A stretch of 64,000 nt of DNA. Source: Winogradskyella undariae (GTDB lineage Bacteria; Bacteroidota; Bacteroidia; Flavobacteriales; Flavobacteriaceae). Of this stretch, positions 18,380 to 28,524 are shown piece by piece. The stretch is taken from the NCBI RefSeq assembly GCF_013285155.1, contig NZ_JABTEL010000006.1:124001-188000 (forward strand). The letters run 5' to 3'. The position numbers and the translations under genes are program-made. The notes under the pieces were generated by a model. That model saw nothing but the letters and a program-made list of their open reading frames with translations, was not told the DNA's origin and ran no database searches. Positions within the stretch are counted from its first letter, which is position 1; each line of letters begins with the position of its first letter.

Positions 18380-18425
18380 GTCAGTTCGAGTGATTTTCTT
18401 TTTCTGAAAATCGTATCGAGAACTT
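18380..18425 (+). repeat. Solo REP-like hairpin element, AGTTC type, forward
   Basis: It begins GTCAGTTCGAGTG and ends CGTATCGAGAACTT; between these the stem GATTTTC/GAAAATC encloses a T-rich loop. The feet AGTTC and GAACT also pair. It is the same family as the arrays at 49.1-50.6 and 53.0-54.7 kb but with a different central stem. Confidence 0.8.
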
Positions 18426-18458
18426 TTAAATATTTTAATTTTATTAGAATTACTGTAT

Positions 18459-20939
18459 TTATAATTCATAAGCATTGTTATTCACCATAAAAATAGAATT
18501 CACAAAAAACAGTTTTCCATTTTCCCAAAAACTTCTAAATAGTGTGTCATCTACCATGTAAATAAAACTACCGCTTCCTATAGGTTCTTCACCAAAAATA
18601 AGCGTTTGATCTAAGTTTTTCAAAGCATTTTGACCTGCAAAACCAGAGTATACTTTGGTATCATTTAGGTAAGCGACATTATAACCATTTTCTAATAAGC
18701 TATAGGTGCTACGTCCTTGTTTTAACGTAAAATAATGATCAGGATAACCAAATCCCATAGGATGTGTGTTGTCTATTTTTGTATTAAAAATAGCGCCTGT
18801 AATTAAATGATTACTGTATTCACGTTCACGATCGGCATAAGAGGTTAAGTTAGCTTTCTTTTCGTCGGTTTCTGAATCTTTATAATTTAAGCTGAAACCA
18901 TCTTTACCTGCAAAACTTCGTAAAGCACCATCAATGGCAATAACTTTTCCGCCAGAATGTACCCAGTCTTTTAGTTTTTCCATGATCTTCTCATCGATAA
19001 CTTGTCTGTAATTTCCATTCGGAATGATTAATACATTGTATTTATCTAAATTAGTTTTACCTAAATCGTCTGTGTTTATAGAAGTTAATGGATAGTGTAG
19101 TTGTTGCTCAAAGAAATGCCATATAGCACCGTAATTTAAAGACGATGTGCCTTCACCGGAAAGTACAGCAACTTTTTGCTTATTGATTAACTTAATATCT
19201 GGCGATCCAATATCTGGTGTTGTTTGAGAAAACCCAGAGTTGATTTCCGTTAATGGTTGTACTTGTGCTTGCGCAATAGTATTTAATTTTTCAACGAAGT
19301 TTTTAATATGCTTATTGTCTCCTTTTGTGATGATTAATGAACCACTCTCAAATTTTGTGTCCTTTGAAGTAAATGGTTTTTCTGTAAACCGAACTTTAAA
19401 ATCATTTTTTAATAATTCAGCTAAAAACTGAGCATCATCCATAGAATCCCATTTACTAACATAACCATAAGCATCATTTAAGACTTGAAGTGCTTTTCGA
19501 GATGAAATTATCCCACTTTGAATTTTAGAAGTGCTTGCAATAGCATCTAATCCATAGGCATAAGGTAATGACCAAGCTGTGATATCATAGGTTAAAGAAT
19601 CTGAAAGTTTGGCATTTGGTTCAAACAATACCTTTACCATTTTACCTTTGGGTTGATCACTGTGTACTACTAAAGCAGCAGCGTTCACATTCATTTTTCC
19701 TTGTTTCCCTGTGCTGTAATCATATCCCGATACTTTAGAAACGGTAGGGTTTTCGAAATTAATTTGATGCTTAACTAAAAGTGCTTTTAGGCTATTTAAT
19801 TTGTCTGCATTTCCTTTAACAACGTAACTCTTATATTTTAAATCAGAATTATTAAAGAATTTTCCAAATTCAGTATTTAATTTTTTAGCATTTTTTGAAG
19901 CCATTTCAATTGTTGAAATCCCTGTAGTAGTATGGTGAGTTAAACGTTCTATTAAAGTTAAAACGTGACCTTCATCATTCAAAATTCCTAATCCAGCGCG
20001 TCCATGTCCCCCTTGTTCATAAGTCATTCCCATCGCTCCCATATAAGTTGGGTAAGTGTCACCGTAGCTAGGGTAAAATAAATCGAAACGTTCTCTTGTG
20101 AAAAATAACCAACCTTCTTTATCAAAATATTTAGCATGATTTTGTCCTATTTCAGTTTGGAAATCACGTTGCCAATCGGTAATAATTTCATGAAAAGGTT
20201 CTGCTGCAGGTGCAAAGTAATAAGGTTCATTAATACCTTGTTCATGAAAATCGACATGTACATGCGGCATCCATCTATTATAAACCTCTAAACGTTGTTG
20301 TGTTTCTACTTGTGTAGCCCAAACCCAGTCTCTATTTAAATCAAAAAGGTAGTGATTTGGTCGTCCGCCAGGCCAAGGTTCGTTATGCTCGCTTCCTTGT
20401 GCATCAATATTGTAAGGCTGATTGGCTGTTTCGTTATACCAATTTACATAACGATCACGACCATCAGGGTTGACCGAAGGATCAATAATAACAACCGTAT
20501 TTTTTAATAAATCTTTATGCTCAGAGAGTAACGTGTATAAGGTTTGCATTGCCGCTTCAGAACTCGAAGCTTCATTACCGTGTACATTATAACTTAACCA
20601 AACGATAGCAATATCTGTTTCTGTTGGTGTTCCGACTAATAAACCCGTGTTTTTTAAATTATTTTCACGGATAGTTTCTAAGTTTTTAATGTTTTCTTCA
20701 CTAGAAACATAAGCTAAATACAAACCTCTTCGTTCATTTGTTAAACCATATTGTCCTAGTTTTACTTCATTTGGAAGTGCTTTGGCAACGGATTTAAAAT
20801 AATCAATAACTTGATGATTTCGACTGAATTGTGTGCCAATAGCATAACCTAAAAATTCACTTGGGGATTCAAGGGTTTGTGCTATTAGTGTGGCTTGTAA
20901 GCTAAAAATTACAATAAGTGTAGTAACAAATTTTTGCAT
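18459..20939 (-). CDS. M14 family zinc carboxypeptidase, secreted, with C-terminal GATase-like domain
   Basis: 826 residues. A signal peptide ends at LIAQ (residue 21). The M14 domain has the zinc motif H120-G-N-E123 and the third ligand His232 in VDFHEQG; YEQGGHGRAG near residue 310 probably carries the catalytic Glu. The region after about residue 600 (KVAVLSGEGTSS, IIPNGNYRQ, GGKVIAIDGALRS) resembles a class I glutamine amidotransferase/DJ-1 fold without an obvious Cys nucleophile. It acts outside the cytoplasm on peptide C-termini. It is oriented to be transcribed before the M16 gene. Confidence 0.92.
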   Translation of the reverse strand: MQKFVTTLIVIFSLQATLIAQTLESPSEFLGYAIGTQFSRNHQVIDYFKSVAKALPNEVKLGQYGLTNERRGLYLAYVSSEENIKNLETIRENNLKNTGLLVGTPTETDIAIVWLSYNVHGNEASSSEAAMQTLYTLLSEHKDLLKNTVVIIDPSVNPDGRDRYVNWYNETANQPYNIDAQGSEHNEPWPGGRPNHYLFDLNRDWVWATQVETQQRLEVYNRWMPHVHVDFHEQGINEPYYFAPAAEPFHEIITDWQRDFQTEIGQNHAKYFDKEGWLFFTRERFDLFYPSYGDTYPTYMGAMGMTYEQGGHGRAGLGILNDEGHVLTLIERLTHHTTTGISTIEMASKNAKKLNTEFGKFFNNSDLKYKSYVVKGNADKLNSLKALLVKHQINFENPTVSKVSGYDYSTGKQGKMNVNAAALVVHSDQPKGKMVKVLFEPNAKLSDSLTYDITAWSLPYAYGLDAIASTSKIQSGIISSRKALQVLNDAYGYVSKWDSMDDAQFLAELLKNDFKVRFTEKPFTSKDTKFESGSLIITKGDNKHIKNFVEKLNTIAQAQVQPLTEINSGFSQTTPDIGSPDIKLINKQKVAVLSGEGTSSLNYGAIWHFFEQQLHYPLTSINTDDLGKTNLDKYNVLIIPNGNYRQVIDEKIMEKLKDWVHSGGKVIAIDGALRSFAGKDGFSLNYKDSETDEKKANLTSYADREREYSNHLITGAIFNTKIDNTHPMGFGYPDHYFTLKQGRSTYSLLENGYNVAYLNDTKVYSGFAGQNALKNLDQTLIFGEEPIGSGSFIYMVDDTLFRSFWENGKLFFVNSIFMVNNNAYEL

Positions 20940-21053
20940 TGAACATATATTTAATTAGAAGCTAGTAAATATACATTGCTCAGCTGAATTAACTAAAAAT
21001 TAGCAGTTAAAAAATAGAAGAGCAGTATATTTATGCCCTAATAAATAATTTGT

Positions 21054-22652
21054 ATGCCAACCGACTGTATTCCGTTTAGGGAAACCCATTATTTTTCAGA
21101 CTTTATATGTGATTATTTAGATCAGAAACCTGAATTAAAAGACTTTTATCATCGCTTTCCAAAACTAGAGAATTTTGAAGCTCAAATTGAAGAAAAACAA
21201 TTGTCAGTTAAAGCGCAGTCAAGAACTGTTTTAGTTGAAAGCTTAAAAAAGCAATATAAGAATATTCAAACATCAGAATTAACGGCTGAAAATATTGAAA
21301 GCTTAACAGCTGAAAATACCTTTACAATTACTACAGGACATCAGTTAAATTTATTTACAGGACCACTTTATTTTCTGTACAAGATAATTTCAACAATCAA
21401 CCTTACAAAGGAATTAAAAGCAACCTACCCAAAATATAATTTTGTACCTATATATTGGATGGCTTCTGAAGATCACGATTTTGAAGAAATCAATTACTTC
21501 AACTTTAAAGGTAAAAAAATACAATGGAACTCTGGGCAAACCGGAGCTGTTGGTCATTTTAATACAAAAGGTTTAGAAGATGTTTTTGATGTCATTTCTT
21601 CAGAATTTGGAGCAGGAAAAAACGCAGAGCAATTAAAAACATGGTTTAAAGAAGCGTATCTTAATCACGATAATTTAGCAGATGCGACACGGTATTTAGC
21701 AAACGAATTATTTAGCGACCAAGGATTGGTAATTTTAGATGCTGATGATAAAGATTTAAAACGTTTGTTTATTCCACAGATGAAGTCGGAATTATTAGAG
21801 CAAACGGCTTTTAAGAACGTTTCCGAGACGAATAAAAAATTGGAAGATTTAGAATTGACAATTCAAGTGAATCCAAGAGAAATTAATCTGTTCTATATTA
21901 AAGACGGATTAAGAGAACGCATTGTAGAAAAAGACGGTGTCTTTTCTGTTTTAGAATCAGAAATATCATGGAGTCAAAGCGAACTGTTAAATCATCTTGA
22001 TGAATTTCCAGAGCGTTTCTCGCCAAATGTAATTATGCGACCGTTATATCAAGAGGTTATTTTACCGAACCTTTGTTACATTGGTGGTGGTGGAGAGATG
22101 ATTTATTGGTTGCAATTAAAAGCTAATTTTGAAGTTCAAAATGTAACGTTTCCAATGTTACTACTAAGAAATTCAGCTTTAGTAAAATCAGAAAAACAAT
22201 CCATTAAATTAGAGAATTTAAAGATCTCTAATCACGATTTGTTTTTAGACCGTCACTCTTTTATTAATAAGAAAGTCCGAAAGATTTCTAATATAGATAT
22301 TGACTTTACAGAGCAAATTAAACATTTAGAAACACAGTTTAAGCATCTTTTCGATTTAGCAGAACAAACCGATGCATCTTTTGTTGGTGCTGTAAAATCT
22401 CAAGAAGTAAAACAAATAAAGGGTTTAAAACATTTAGAAAAACGTTTGTTAAAAGCCCAGAAAAGAAAGCTTGCAGATCAGATAGAACGCTGTACAGATT
22501 TGCAAGACCAATTATTTCCTGGTCAAAGTTTACAAGAACGAAATACTAATTTTTCAGAATTGTATTTAGAGTATGGCGACCAATTAATTACAGAATTAAC
22601 CAAAACCTTAGAGCCACTTAAAGGCGAATTTTTAATATTAAATTTAAAATAA
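21054..22652 (+). CDS. bshC: Bacillithiol biosynthesis cysteine-adding enzyme BshC
   Basis: 532 residues, the usual BshC length. It is recognised from the N-terminal CIPFRETHYFSDFICDYL, the core ITTGHQLNLFTGPLYFLYK, PIYWMASEDHDFEE (signature SEDHDF), and a coiled-coil segment around residues 400-480. BshC joins cysteine to GlcN-malate, the last step of bacillithiol synthesis, so this organism probably uses bacillithiol as its main low-molecular-weight thiol. It overlaps nothing and is followed after 3 nt by a PLP decarboxylase, making a two-gene operon. Confidence 0.96.
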   Translation: MPTDCIPFRETHYFSDFICDYLDQKPELKDFYHRFPKLENFEAQIEEKQLSVKAQSRTVLVESLKKQYKNIQTSELTAENIESLTAENTFTITTGHQLNLFTGPLYFLYKIISTINLTKELKATYPKYNFVPIYWMASEDHDFEEINYFNFKGKKIQWNSGQTGAVGHFNTKGLEDVFDVISSEFGAGKNAEQLKTWFKEAYLNHDNLADATRYLANELFSDQGLVILDADDKDLKRLFIPQMKSELLEQTAFKNVSETNKKLEDLELTIQVNPREINLFYIKDGLRERIVEKDGVFSVLESEISWSQSELLNHLDEFPERFSPNVIMRPLYQEVILPNLCYIGGGGEMIYWLQLKANFEVQNVTFPMLLLRNSALVKSEKQSIKLENLKISNHDLFLDRHSFINKKVRKISNIDIDFTEQIKHLETQFKHLFDLAEQTDASFVGAVKSQEVKQIKGLKHLEKRLLKAQKRKLADQIERCTDLQDQLFPGQSLQERNTNFSELYLEYGDQLITELTKTLEPLKGEFLILNLK

Positions 22653-22655
22653 TTA

Positions 22656-24026
22656 ATGCATCACATTGATATTGATCTTATTGAAATGACTTTAGATGTC
22701 ATGAAATATGTCATCGGAAGAGTTTCAGCTACAGAACATCAAATAGGAAAACCTAAAAAGTATGAAGATTTAAAAGCTTTAGTTGGAGATACGGTAACTG
22801 AAAAAGGTGTTGGAGGAGAATATGCTTTTAATTTATGGAAAGAGCATTTATCAAAGGCAAATGTACCGGTAGATCATCCTCGTAATTTAGCATTTGTGCC
22901 AGCAGCTCCTACAAAAGCAGCCATTATGTTCGATTTAATTACGGCGGCATCAAGTATTCATGGCGCATATTGGATGGAAGGTGCAGGTGGTATTTTTTGT
23001 GAGAATGAAGCTATGAGCTGGATTGTTTCTTTAACAGGAATGCCAGAAGGCGCTTTTGGAGTGTTTACAAGTGGAGGAACAGCAGCTAATTTATCTGCTA
23101 TTGTTACAGCAAGAGAGCATTGGAGAGAAAACCCAGAATTTAATCGTGAAAAAGGATTAATTATTACGTCTATGGGAGCGCATTCTTCTGTAAAAGCAAT
23201 GGCAAAAGTTGCAGATGTAGATATTCTTTTAGTAGATTCTGAAGAGCATTTAACAGGCGAGGCATTAAAAGAAAAAATAGCAAGTTTAACAGATCACCAA
23301 CGTAAATGTTTATTTGCCGTTGTAGGTACTGGTGGAACAACAAATGCAGGTGTTATTGATGATTTATCTGGTATTGCAGATGTTTGTGAAGAGCATAATT
23401 TATGGTTTCATATCGATGCAGCTTATGGAGGAGGAGCTTTAGTAGCCGACTCTGTTCGTCATTTATTTAAAGGCATAGAAAGAGCAGATAGTATTACAAT
23501 AGATCCACATAAATGGATGTTTTCTCCTTACGATTGTGGTGCTGTACTTTATAAAAATATGGAGTTAGCTAAAAATGCGCATTCTCAACAAGGCTCATAT
23601 TTAGATATTTTTAAAGATGAAGGTGCTCACGGATTTAATCCAACAGATTATCAAATTCAATTAACCAGACGTGTTAGAGGGTTGCCTTTATGGTTTTCTT
23701 TAGCAACACACGGAACAGATCGTTATAAAGAAGCGGTAGAACGTGGTTTAGAATTGGCGCAAATTGCAGGACGCTTAATAGAAGCACATCCTGATTTAGA
23801 ATTGGTAAGAGAACCAAGTTTGTCTTGTGTTTTATATCGTAGAATAGGATGGGAGCCGGAAGATTATACACATTGGACTTACGAAAACCATGAAAAAGGA
23901 TTCGCTTTAGTTACACCAACCAAGTGGAAAAATGGTGATACTTATGAAACTTGTTCTCGTTTTTGTTTTATCAATCCAGATACTACAGAAAAAGATATAG
24001 AAATGATCTTAGGAACTATGGAATAG
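22656..24026 (+). CDS. Group II PLP-dependent amino acid decarboxylase
   Basis: 456 residues. The PLP Lys is in ITIDPHKWMF, the ring-stacking His in TSMGAHSSVKAM, and the Asp in WFHIDAAYGGGA. This is the DDC/GAD-like superfamily, which decarboxylates aromatic amino acids, glutamate, aspartate or diaminobutyrate; the specificity is not visible. It starts 3 nt after the bshC stop, so it is co-expressed with it. Whether the pairing is functional is unknown. Confidence 0.9.
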   Translation: MHHIDIDLIEMTLDVMKYVIGRVSATEHQIGKPKKYEDLKALVGDTVTEKGVGGEYAFNLWKEHLSKANVPVDHPRNLAFVPAAPTKAAIMFDLITAASSIHGAYWMEGAGGIFCENEAMSWIVSLTGMPEGAFGVFTSGGTAANLSAIVTAREHWRENPEFNREKGLIITSMGAHSSVKAMAKVADVDILLVDSEEHLTGEALKEKIASLTDHQRKCLFAVVGTGGTTNAGVIDDLSGIADVCEEHNLWFHIDAAYGGGALVADSVRHLFKGIERADSITIDPHKWMFSPYDCGAVLYKNMELAKNAHSQQGSYLDIFKDEGAHGFNPTDYQIQLTRRVRGLPLWFSLATHGTDRYKEAVERGLELAQIAGRLIEAHPDLELVREPSLSCVLYRRIGWEPEDYTHWTYENHEKGFALVTPTKWKNGDTYETCSRFCFINPDTTEKDIEMILGTME

Positions 24027-24049
24027 GACATTTAAGATTCTATTTTCTA

Positions 24050-24086
24050 AAGCGGTTATTGGTGCAAAAAGACTAATAACCGTTTT
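24050..24086 (+). terminator. Terminator of the bshC-decarboxylase operon
   Basis: AAGCGGTTATT (24050-24060) pairs with AATAACCGTTTT (24075-24086) around a 14-nt loop. The rest of the gap to guaA, about 200 nt, shows no gene. Confidence 0.65.
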
Positions 24087-24283
24087 AGTGTTTTTAAGAA
24101 TATAACAGAAGTTAGAATACTTGAAGGATAAATCTTCATGTATCTTTATTAGTAATAGTATTTATGAAGTTAAATATTTGTCGTTTTGTTTCAAAATAAA
24201 TTATTTAAAACATTGTTTTTTAATGATTTAATATTTTTTAAAATTTATATAATTCCTAAATCGAAAATTTCAAAATCAATCCT

Positions 24284-24291
24284 TATTTTTG
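24284..24291 (+). promoter_or_regulatory. -7 element abutting the guaA start codon
   Basis: TATTTTTG ends 3 bp before the guaA ATG at 24295. With the usual offset of about 4 nt from the motif to +1, transcription would begin on the A of ATG. See the leaderless-mRNA finding. Confidence 0.5.
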
Positions 24292-24294
24292 CGC

Positions 24295-25830
24295 ATGCAA
24301 CACAACAAAGTACTTATACTAGATTTCGGATCGCAATACACACAGCTTATTGCGCGTCGCGTTAGAGAATTAAACATCTATTGCGAAATTCACCCATTCA
24401 ATAAAATTCCTTCAGATTCAGATAGTTTTAAAGCTGTTATTTTATCTGGTAGCCCTAATTCCGTAAGAGGAGAAGCTGTGCTTCATCCAGAATTAGAAAA
24501 CATTAGAGGAAAAAAACCAATGCTTGCCGTTTGTTATGGAGCGCAATATTTAGCACATTTCTCTGGTGGAGAAGTTGCAGAATCTAATACGCGTGAATAC
24601 GGAAGAGCGAACTTAAGTTTTATTAAAACTGATGAAGCTTTCTTTGAAAATATACATGAAGGCAGCCAAGTTTGGATGAGCCATAGTGATACCATAAAGC
24701 AGTTACCAACAGGTGGTGTTTTATTGGCTAGTACTGGTGATGTAAAAAATGCAGCATACAGAATTGAAGGTGAAGACACCTATGCTATTCAGTTTCACCC
24801 AGAAGTTTACCATTCTACAGATGGTTATCAACTTTTAAATAACTTTTTAGTTAAGATTGCAAAAGTTGAACAAGACTGGACACCACAATCTTTTGTCGAA
24901 GAAACCGTTGATGGATTAAAGGAACAATTAGGAAATGATAAAGTTGTCCTTGGTTTATCTGGAGGTGTAGATTCTTCAGTAGCAGCTATGTTATTACATA
25001 AAGCAATTGGTAAAAACCTTTATTGTGTTTTTGTAAACAATGGTTTATTAAGAAAAAATGAATTCGTAGATGTATTAAAACAATACGAAGGTATGGGACT
25101 TAATGTTAAAGGCGTAGATGCTTCGGCACGCTTTTTGGATGCCTTAAAGGGATTAAGCGATCCAGAGCTAAAAAGAAAAGCTATTGGTCGTGTGTTCATT
25201 GAAGTTTTTGATGATGAAGCGCATTTAATTCAAGATGTAAAATGGTTAGCGCAAGGAACAATTTACCCTGATGTTATAGAAAGTGTTTCGGCAACAGGTG
25301 GGCCAAGTGCAACGATAAAGAGTCACCATAATGTTGGTGGATTGCCAGATTTTATGAAATTAAAAGTGGTAGAGCCGCTTAAAGCTTTATTTAAAGATGA
25401 AGTGAGACGTGTTGGTGCTTCTATGAATATGGATAAACATTTACTTGGCCGTCATCCTTTTCCGGGACCAGGGTTAGCGATTCGTATTCTTGGAGATCTA
25501 ACAGAAGAAAAGGTGCGTATATTACAAGAAGTAGATGCTATTTTTATTAATAACCTACGCACTTGGAATTTATATGACAAGGTGTGGCAAGCAGGAGCAA
25601 TGTTATTACCCGTTAATAGTGTTGGTGTAATGGGAGATGAGCGTACTTACGAAAAATGTGTTGCTCTAAGAGCTGTAGAAAGTACGGATGGAATGACGGC
25701 TGATTGGGTAAATTTACCTTATGAGTTTTTACAGAAAACATCAAATGAAATTATCAATAAAGTAAAAGGTGTCAATAGAGTAGTATACGATATCAGTTCT
25801 AAGCCACCTGCTACTATTGAGTGGGAATAA
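24295..25830 (+). CDS. guaA: GMP synthase (glutamine-hydrolysing)
   Basis: 511 residues from the ATG at 24295; the frame can be extended two codons to a TTG, but [18 protein letters not shown] is the normal N-terminus. The class I amidotransferase domain has the Cys in MLAVCYGAQ and FHPEVYH. The ATP-PPase domain has [14 protein letters not shown], and the dimerisation domain ends PPATIEWE. It makes GMP from XMP. The only promoter word nearby sits 3 bp before the ATG, suggesting little or no leader. Confidence 0.98.
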   Translation: MQHNKVLILDFGSQYTQLIARRVRELNIYCEIHPFNKIPSDSDSFKAVILSGSPNSVRGEAVLHPELENIRGKKPMLAVCYGAQYLAHFSGGEVAESNTREYGRANLSFIKTDEAFFENIHEGSQVWMSHSDTIKQLPTGGVLLASTGDVKNAAYRIEGEDTYAIQFHPEVYHSTDGYQLLNNFLVKIAKVEQDWTPQSFVEETVDGLKEQLGNDKVVLGLSGGVDSSVAAMLLHKAIGKNLYCVFVNNGLLRKNEFVDVLKQYEGMGLNVKGVDASARFLDALKGLSDPELKRKAIGRVFIEVFDDEAHLIQDVKWLAQGTIYPDVIESVSATGGPSATIKSHHNVGGLPDFMKLKVVEPLKALFKDEVRRVGASMNMDKHLLGRHPFPGPGLAIRILGDLTEEKVRILQEVDAIFINNLRTWNLYDKVWQAGAMLLPVNSVGVMGDERTYEKCVALRAVESTDGMTADWVNLPYEFLQKTSNEIINKVKGVNRVVYDISSKPPATIEWE

Positions 25831-25885
25831 AAAGAGTAATAGTGTTTAGTCACAGTCATTAATATTAGACTTAACATAAAAAAAT

Positions 25886-25913
25886 CCTACGAGGTTTTAT
25901 AAAACCTTGTAGG
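25886..25913. repeat. Palindrome between guaA and the LysM gene
   Basis: CCTACGAGGTTTT and AAAACCTTGTAGG form a 13-bp stem with one mismatch, with A-rich DNA on its left only. It has no T-tract on the plus strand, so it is a weak terminator for guaA and may instead be a dispersed intergenic palindrome. Confidence 0.55.
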
Positions 25914-25928
25914 TATAAATAAGATTTT

Positions 25929-27839
25929 ATGAAAAATATTTTAGCCATCCTATTAATTGCATTTTCAATTGGCCTCAGTGCGCAACAAAAATATATTGAG
26001 CATACTGTAAAGCCAGGAGAAACTATAGAAAGTATCGCTAAGGCCTATTTAGTAACGCCTTTCGATATTTATGCTTTAAATCCAGATGCGCAACGTAAGT
26101 TTCAACCTAATTCTGTATTAATTATTCCTAATTCTAAAATTAAGAATGATGCTATTATGGAAGATAGTAAGGAGTTAACAGGTTATAAAACGCATAAAGT
26201 CAAAAGAAAAGAAACATTATATGGCTTGTCTAAGCAATATAGTATTTCTGAAGATGAAATAAAAAAAGCAAATCGTTTTTTATATTCTGAAAATCTTAAA
26301 AAAGGAGATAAACTTAGAATTCCTCGTTATAAAACGGTTGCATCTAAGCAAACTTTAAATAATACTGTAAAAAAATATACAGTTCAAGCTAAAGAAGGAA
26401 AATGGAGAATAGCTTATAAGTTTGGTATTTCTGTTGCAGATTTAGAGGCTTTAAATCCCTCTATGAATGAAACTATTCAACCTGGTGATGAGTTAAATGT
26501 TCCTAATATTCACGATCAAGAAGAAAAGGAAATAGAATCAACATTTGGGTATTATGAAGTATTACCTAAAGAAGGGTTTTATAGATTAAAGGTGAAGTTG
26601 AATCTAACTCAAGAACAGCTAGAAACATTAAACCCAGAATTAAAAGAAACAGGTTTAAAAGCAGGTATGGTGTTAAAAGTGCCAGAAGCTGTAGATACAC
26701 TAAGTGCATTAGATACTGTAGAAACTACAAATTTAAAAGGGATTTTAAGCAATTTTAAAACTAAAAAAATTGCGTTAATGATGCCTTATCGTCTTGATAG
26801 AATTGATGTAGATGCTGTAGCAGAAACAAAAAATATGATGAAAGACAATAGATTATTATCTACTGTTTTAGATTTTCATGTTGGTGTAATGATGGCTTTA
26901 GATTCTGCTAAACAATTAGGGATTTCTACAGATTTAAAGGTTTTTGATACACGTTATCATATTGCAGAAACAGGAAATATATTAGCCGAAAATGATTTTT
27001 CAGATTACGATGCTATTATCGGACCAATGCAAGATGAGAGTTTTAGTCGTGTAGCAATGGCATTAAAAGGAGATAATGTTCCTGTTATTGCATCGATGAT
27101 TAAGCCTAAAGATATTTTAAGTAATGTGTTTCAAACTTTGCCGGAAGATAAACTGTTGCGTAAAGCAATGATCGATTTTGTAAAAGCAGATAGTTTAAAA
27201 ACTAAGGTGGTTATTATTTCAGATCATGAGCACAGAGAGAGTAGTGAATCTTTACAAAAAATGTTTCCTAACTCTAAACTTATTTTTTCTAGATATGATA
27301 AAAAACATAAATCTAAAGATGGATTTTTTGTTTATCATGCAGAATTAGAACCTGTTTTCTCCCCAGGAAAAACAATTGTTTTTCTAGAAACCGATAATTA
27401 TTCTTTTTCTACAAGTGTAATTAGTATGCTTAATGGATTTGTAAATAAGCAAACAGAAATTGTACTTACAACGCTAAATAAAGGGAAAGCTTTTGAAGGT
27501 AAGGATGTTGATAATAATAATTTATCTAACCTTAAGTTTCATTATGCTTCAATACATAAAGATTTTGACGAAACTAAATCTAATGGTTTTGTAGAGAAAT
27601 ATAGAAAAGAATATGGAGTGTCGCCTAGTAAATATGTAGCACGTGGTTTTGATATTACTTTAGATTTATTAATGCGTTTAGCATCTGCAGAAAATTTATA
27701 TGAAGCATCTTCAGATACTGTTGAAACAGAATATGTAGAGAATAAATTTAGATATACTAAAACCTTATTTGGAGGTTATATAAATCAAGCTGTTTATATT
27801 GTAAAGTATGATAACCTTAGAATTGTAGAAGCAAAATAA
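25929..27839 (+). CDS. LysM-repeat protein with periplasmic-binding-protein type 1 C-terminal domain
   Basis: 636 residues. A signal peptide ends at GLSAQ. Four LysM-like repeats follow over about residues 22-255; the first three are clear (HTVKPGETIESIAKAY, HKVKRKETLYGLSKQY, YTVQAKEGKWRIAYKF) and the fourth is diverged (YEVLPKEGFYRLKVKL). Residues from about 270 to the end (IALMMPYRLDRIDVD onward) resemble the type 1 periplasmic ligand-binding fold used by amino-acid receptors. It should bind peptidoglycan in the periplasm; the ligand of the C-terminal lobe is unknown. It follows guaA by about 100 nt, an arrangement I have seen often in this phylum. Confidence 0.88.
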   Translation: MKNILAILLIAFSIGLSAQQKYIEHTVKPGETIESIAKAYLVTPFDIYALNPDAQRKFQPNSVLIIPNSKIKNDAIMEDSKELTGYKTHKVKRKETLYGLSKQYSISEDEIKKANRFLYSENLKKGDKLRIPRYKTVASKQTLNNTVKKYTVQAKEGKWRIAYKFGISVADLEALNPSMNETIQPGDELNVPNIHDQEEKEIESTFGYYEVLPKEGFYRLKVKLNLTQEQLETLNPELKETGLKAGMVLKVPEAVDTLSALDTVETTNLKGILSNFKTKKIALMMPYRLDRIDVDAVAETKNMMKDNRLLSTVLDFHVGVMMALDSAKQLGISTDLKVFDTRYHIAETGNILAENDFSDYDAIIGPMQDESFSRVAMALKGDNVPVIASMIKPKDILSNVFQTLPEDKLLRKAMIDFVKADSLKTKVVIISDHEHRESSESLQKMFPNSKLIFSRYDKKHKSKDGFFVYHAELEPVFSPGKTIVFLETDNYSFSTSVISMLNGFVNKQTEIVLTTLNKGKAFEGKDVDNNNLSNLKFHYASIHKDFDETKSNGFVEKYRKEYGVSPSKYVARGFDITLDLLMRLASAENLYEASSDTVETEYVENKFRYTKTLFGGYINQAVYIVKYDNLRIVEAK

Positions 27840-27909
27840 TAAGGAATATTTATGCGTTTTATAACGTTTTTAGTCCATTTGTATTAGTTCTACTATTGAA
27901 AAACAAAAA

Positions 27910-28449
27910 TTGAAAACACTTATCTTTTTATTAAGCTTTCTTTTTATAGGAAGTGCTACAAGTGAAGAATCTTTAACATGGAATGAAGATGTTAAATTAA
28001 CTTGGGCAGACTTTAAAGGAACTCCAGATTCAGAATCTGATGCCGTTGCATTAACAGCTTCAGGTATAACTTTTGGTTTTTCGGTTAAAACTTCAGAGAA
28101 AAAAATTGTAGATTTTTCTACAACAGTTTTTACCCATTTTTATCCAAATAAATCATGGTATTTAAAAGATAAGAGTAATACTTACATTTTAAATCATGAG
28201 CAATTACATTTTGATATTACAGAACTCTATGCACGTCAGTTTAGGCAAAAATTAGCAAAATTAGAAGTTAATAAGAATGTAAAAGCACAGATGAAAAGAT
28301 TGCATGCAGCTATTAATGAAGAGTTGAATGAAACTCAACAACGATACGATATGCAAACCAATCACTCATTGAATGTTAAAATGCAAAAAGAATGGAATAC
28401 AAACATTCAAAAAGAACTTGATAAATTAGAGGCGTTTAAATCAATTTAA
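27910..28449 (+). CDS. DUF922 family putative secreted zinc protease
   Basis: 179 residues from a TTG start, chosen because it gives a clean signal peptide (MKTLIFLLSFLFIGSATS) and no in-frame ATG precedes it. An HExxH motif is present as H96-E-Q-L-H100 with a downstream Asp and Glu, as in the DUF922 family of predicted metallopeptidases. The C-terminal third is helical and charged. It probably acts in the periplasm. It lies 70 nt after the LysM protein on the same strand. The catalytic activity is inferred only from the motif. Confidence 0.75.
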   Translation: MKTLIFLLSFLFIGSATSEESLTWNEDVKLTWADFKGTPDSESDAVALTASGITFGFSVKTSEKKIVDFSTTVFTHFYPNKSWYLKDKSNTYILNHEQLHFDITELYARQFRQKLAKLEVNKNVKAQMKRLHAAINEELNETQQRYDMQTNHSLNVKMQKEWNTNIQKELDKLEAFKSI

Positions 28450-28524
28450 GAGATTAAACGACTTATTGTTATTATCAATACACAACACCTTAACCTTTTT
28501 TATCTAAACTAAATTTCAATTAAA

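Noticed and set aside
24087..24283. Purine riboswitch upstream of guaA.
   Set aside because: No conserved purine-aptamer core could be found, and the only promoter word lies at the start codon.
24289..24294. Upstream TTG start for guaA adding two codons.
   Set aside because: The TTG lies inside the TATTTTTG promoter word and the ATG at 24295 gives the normal N-terminus.
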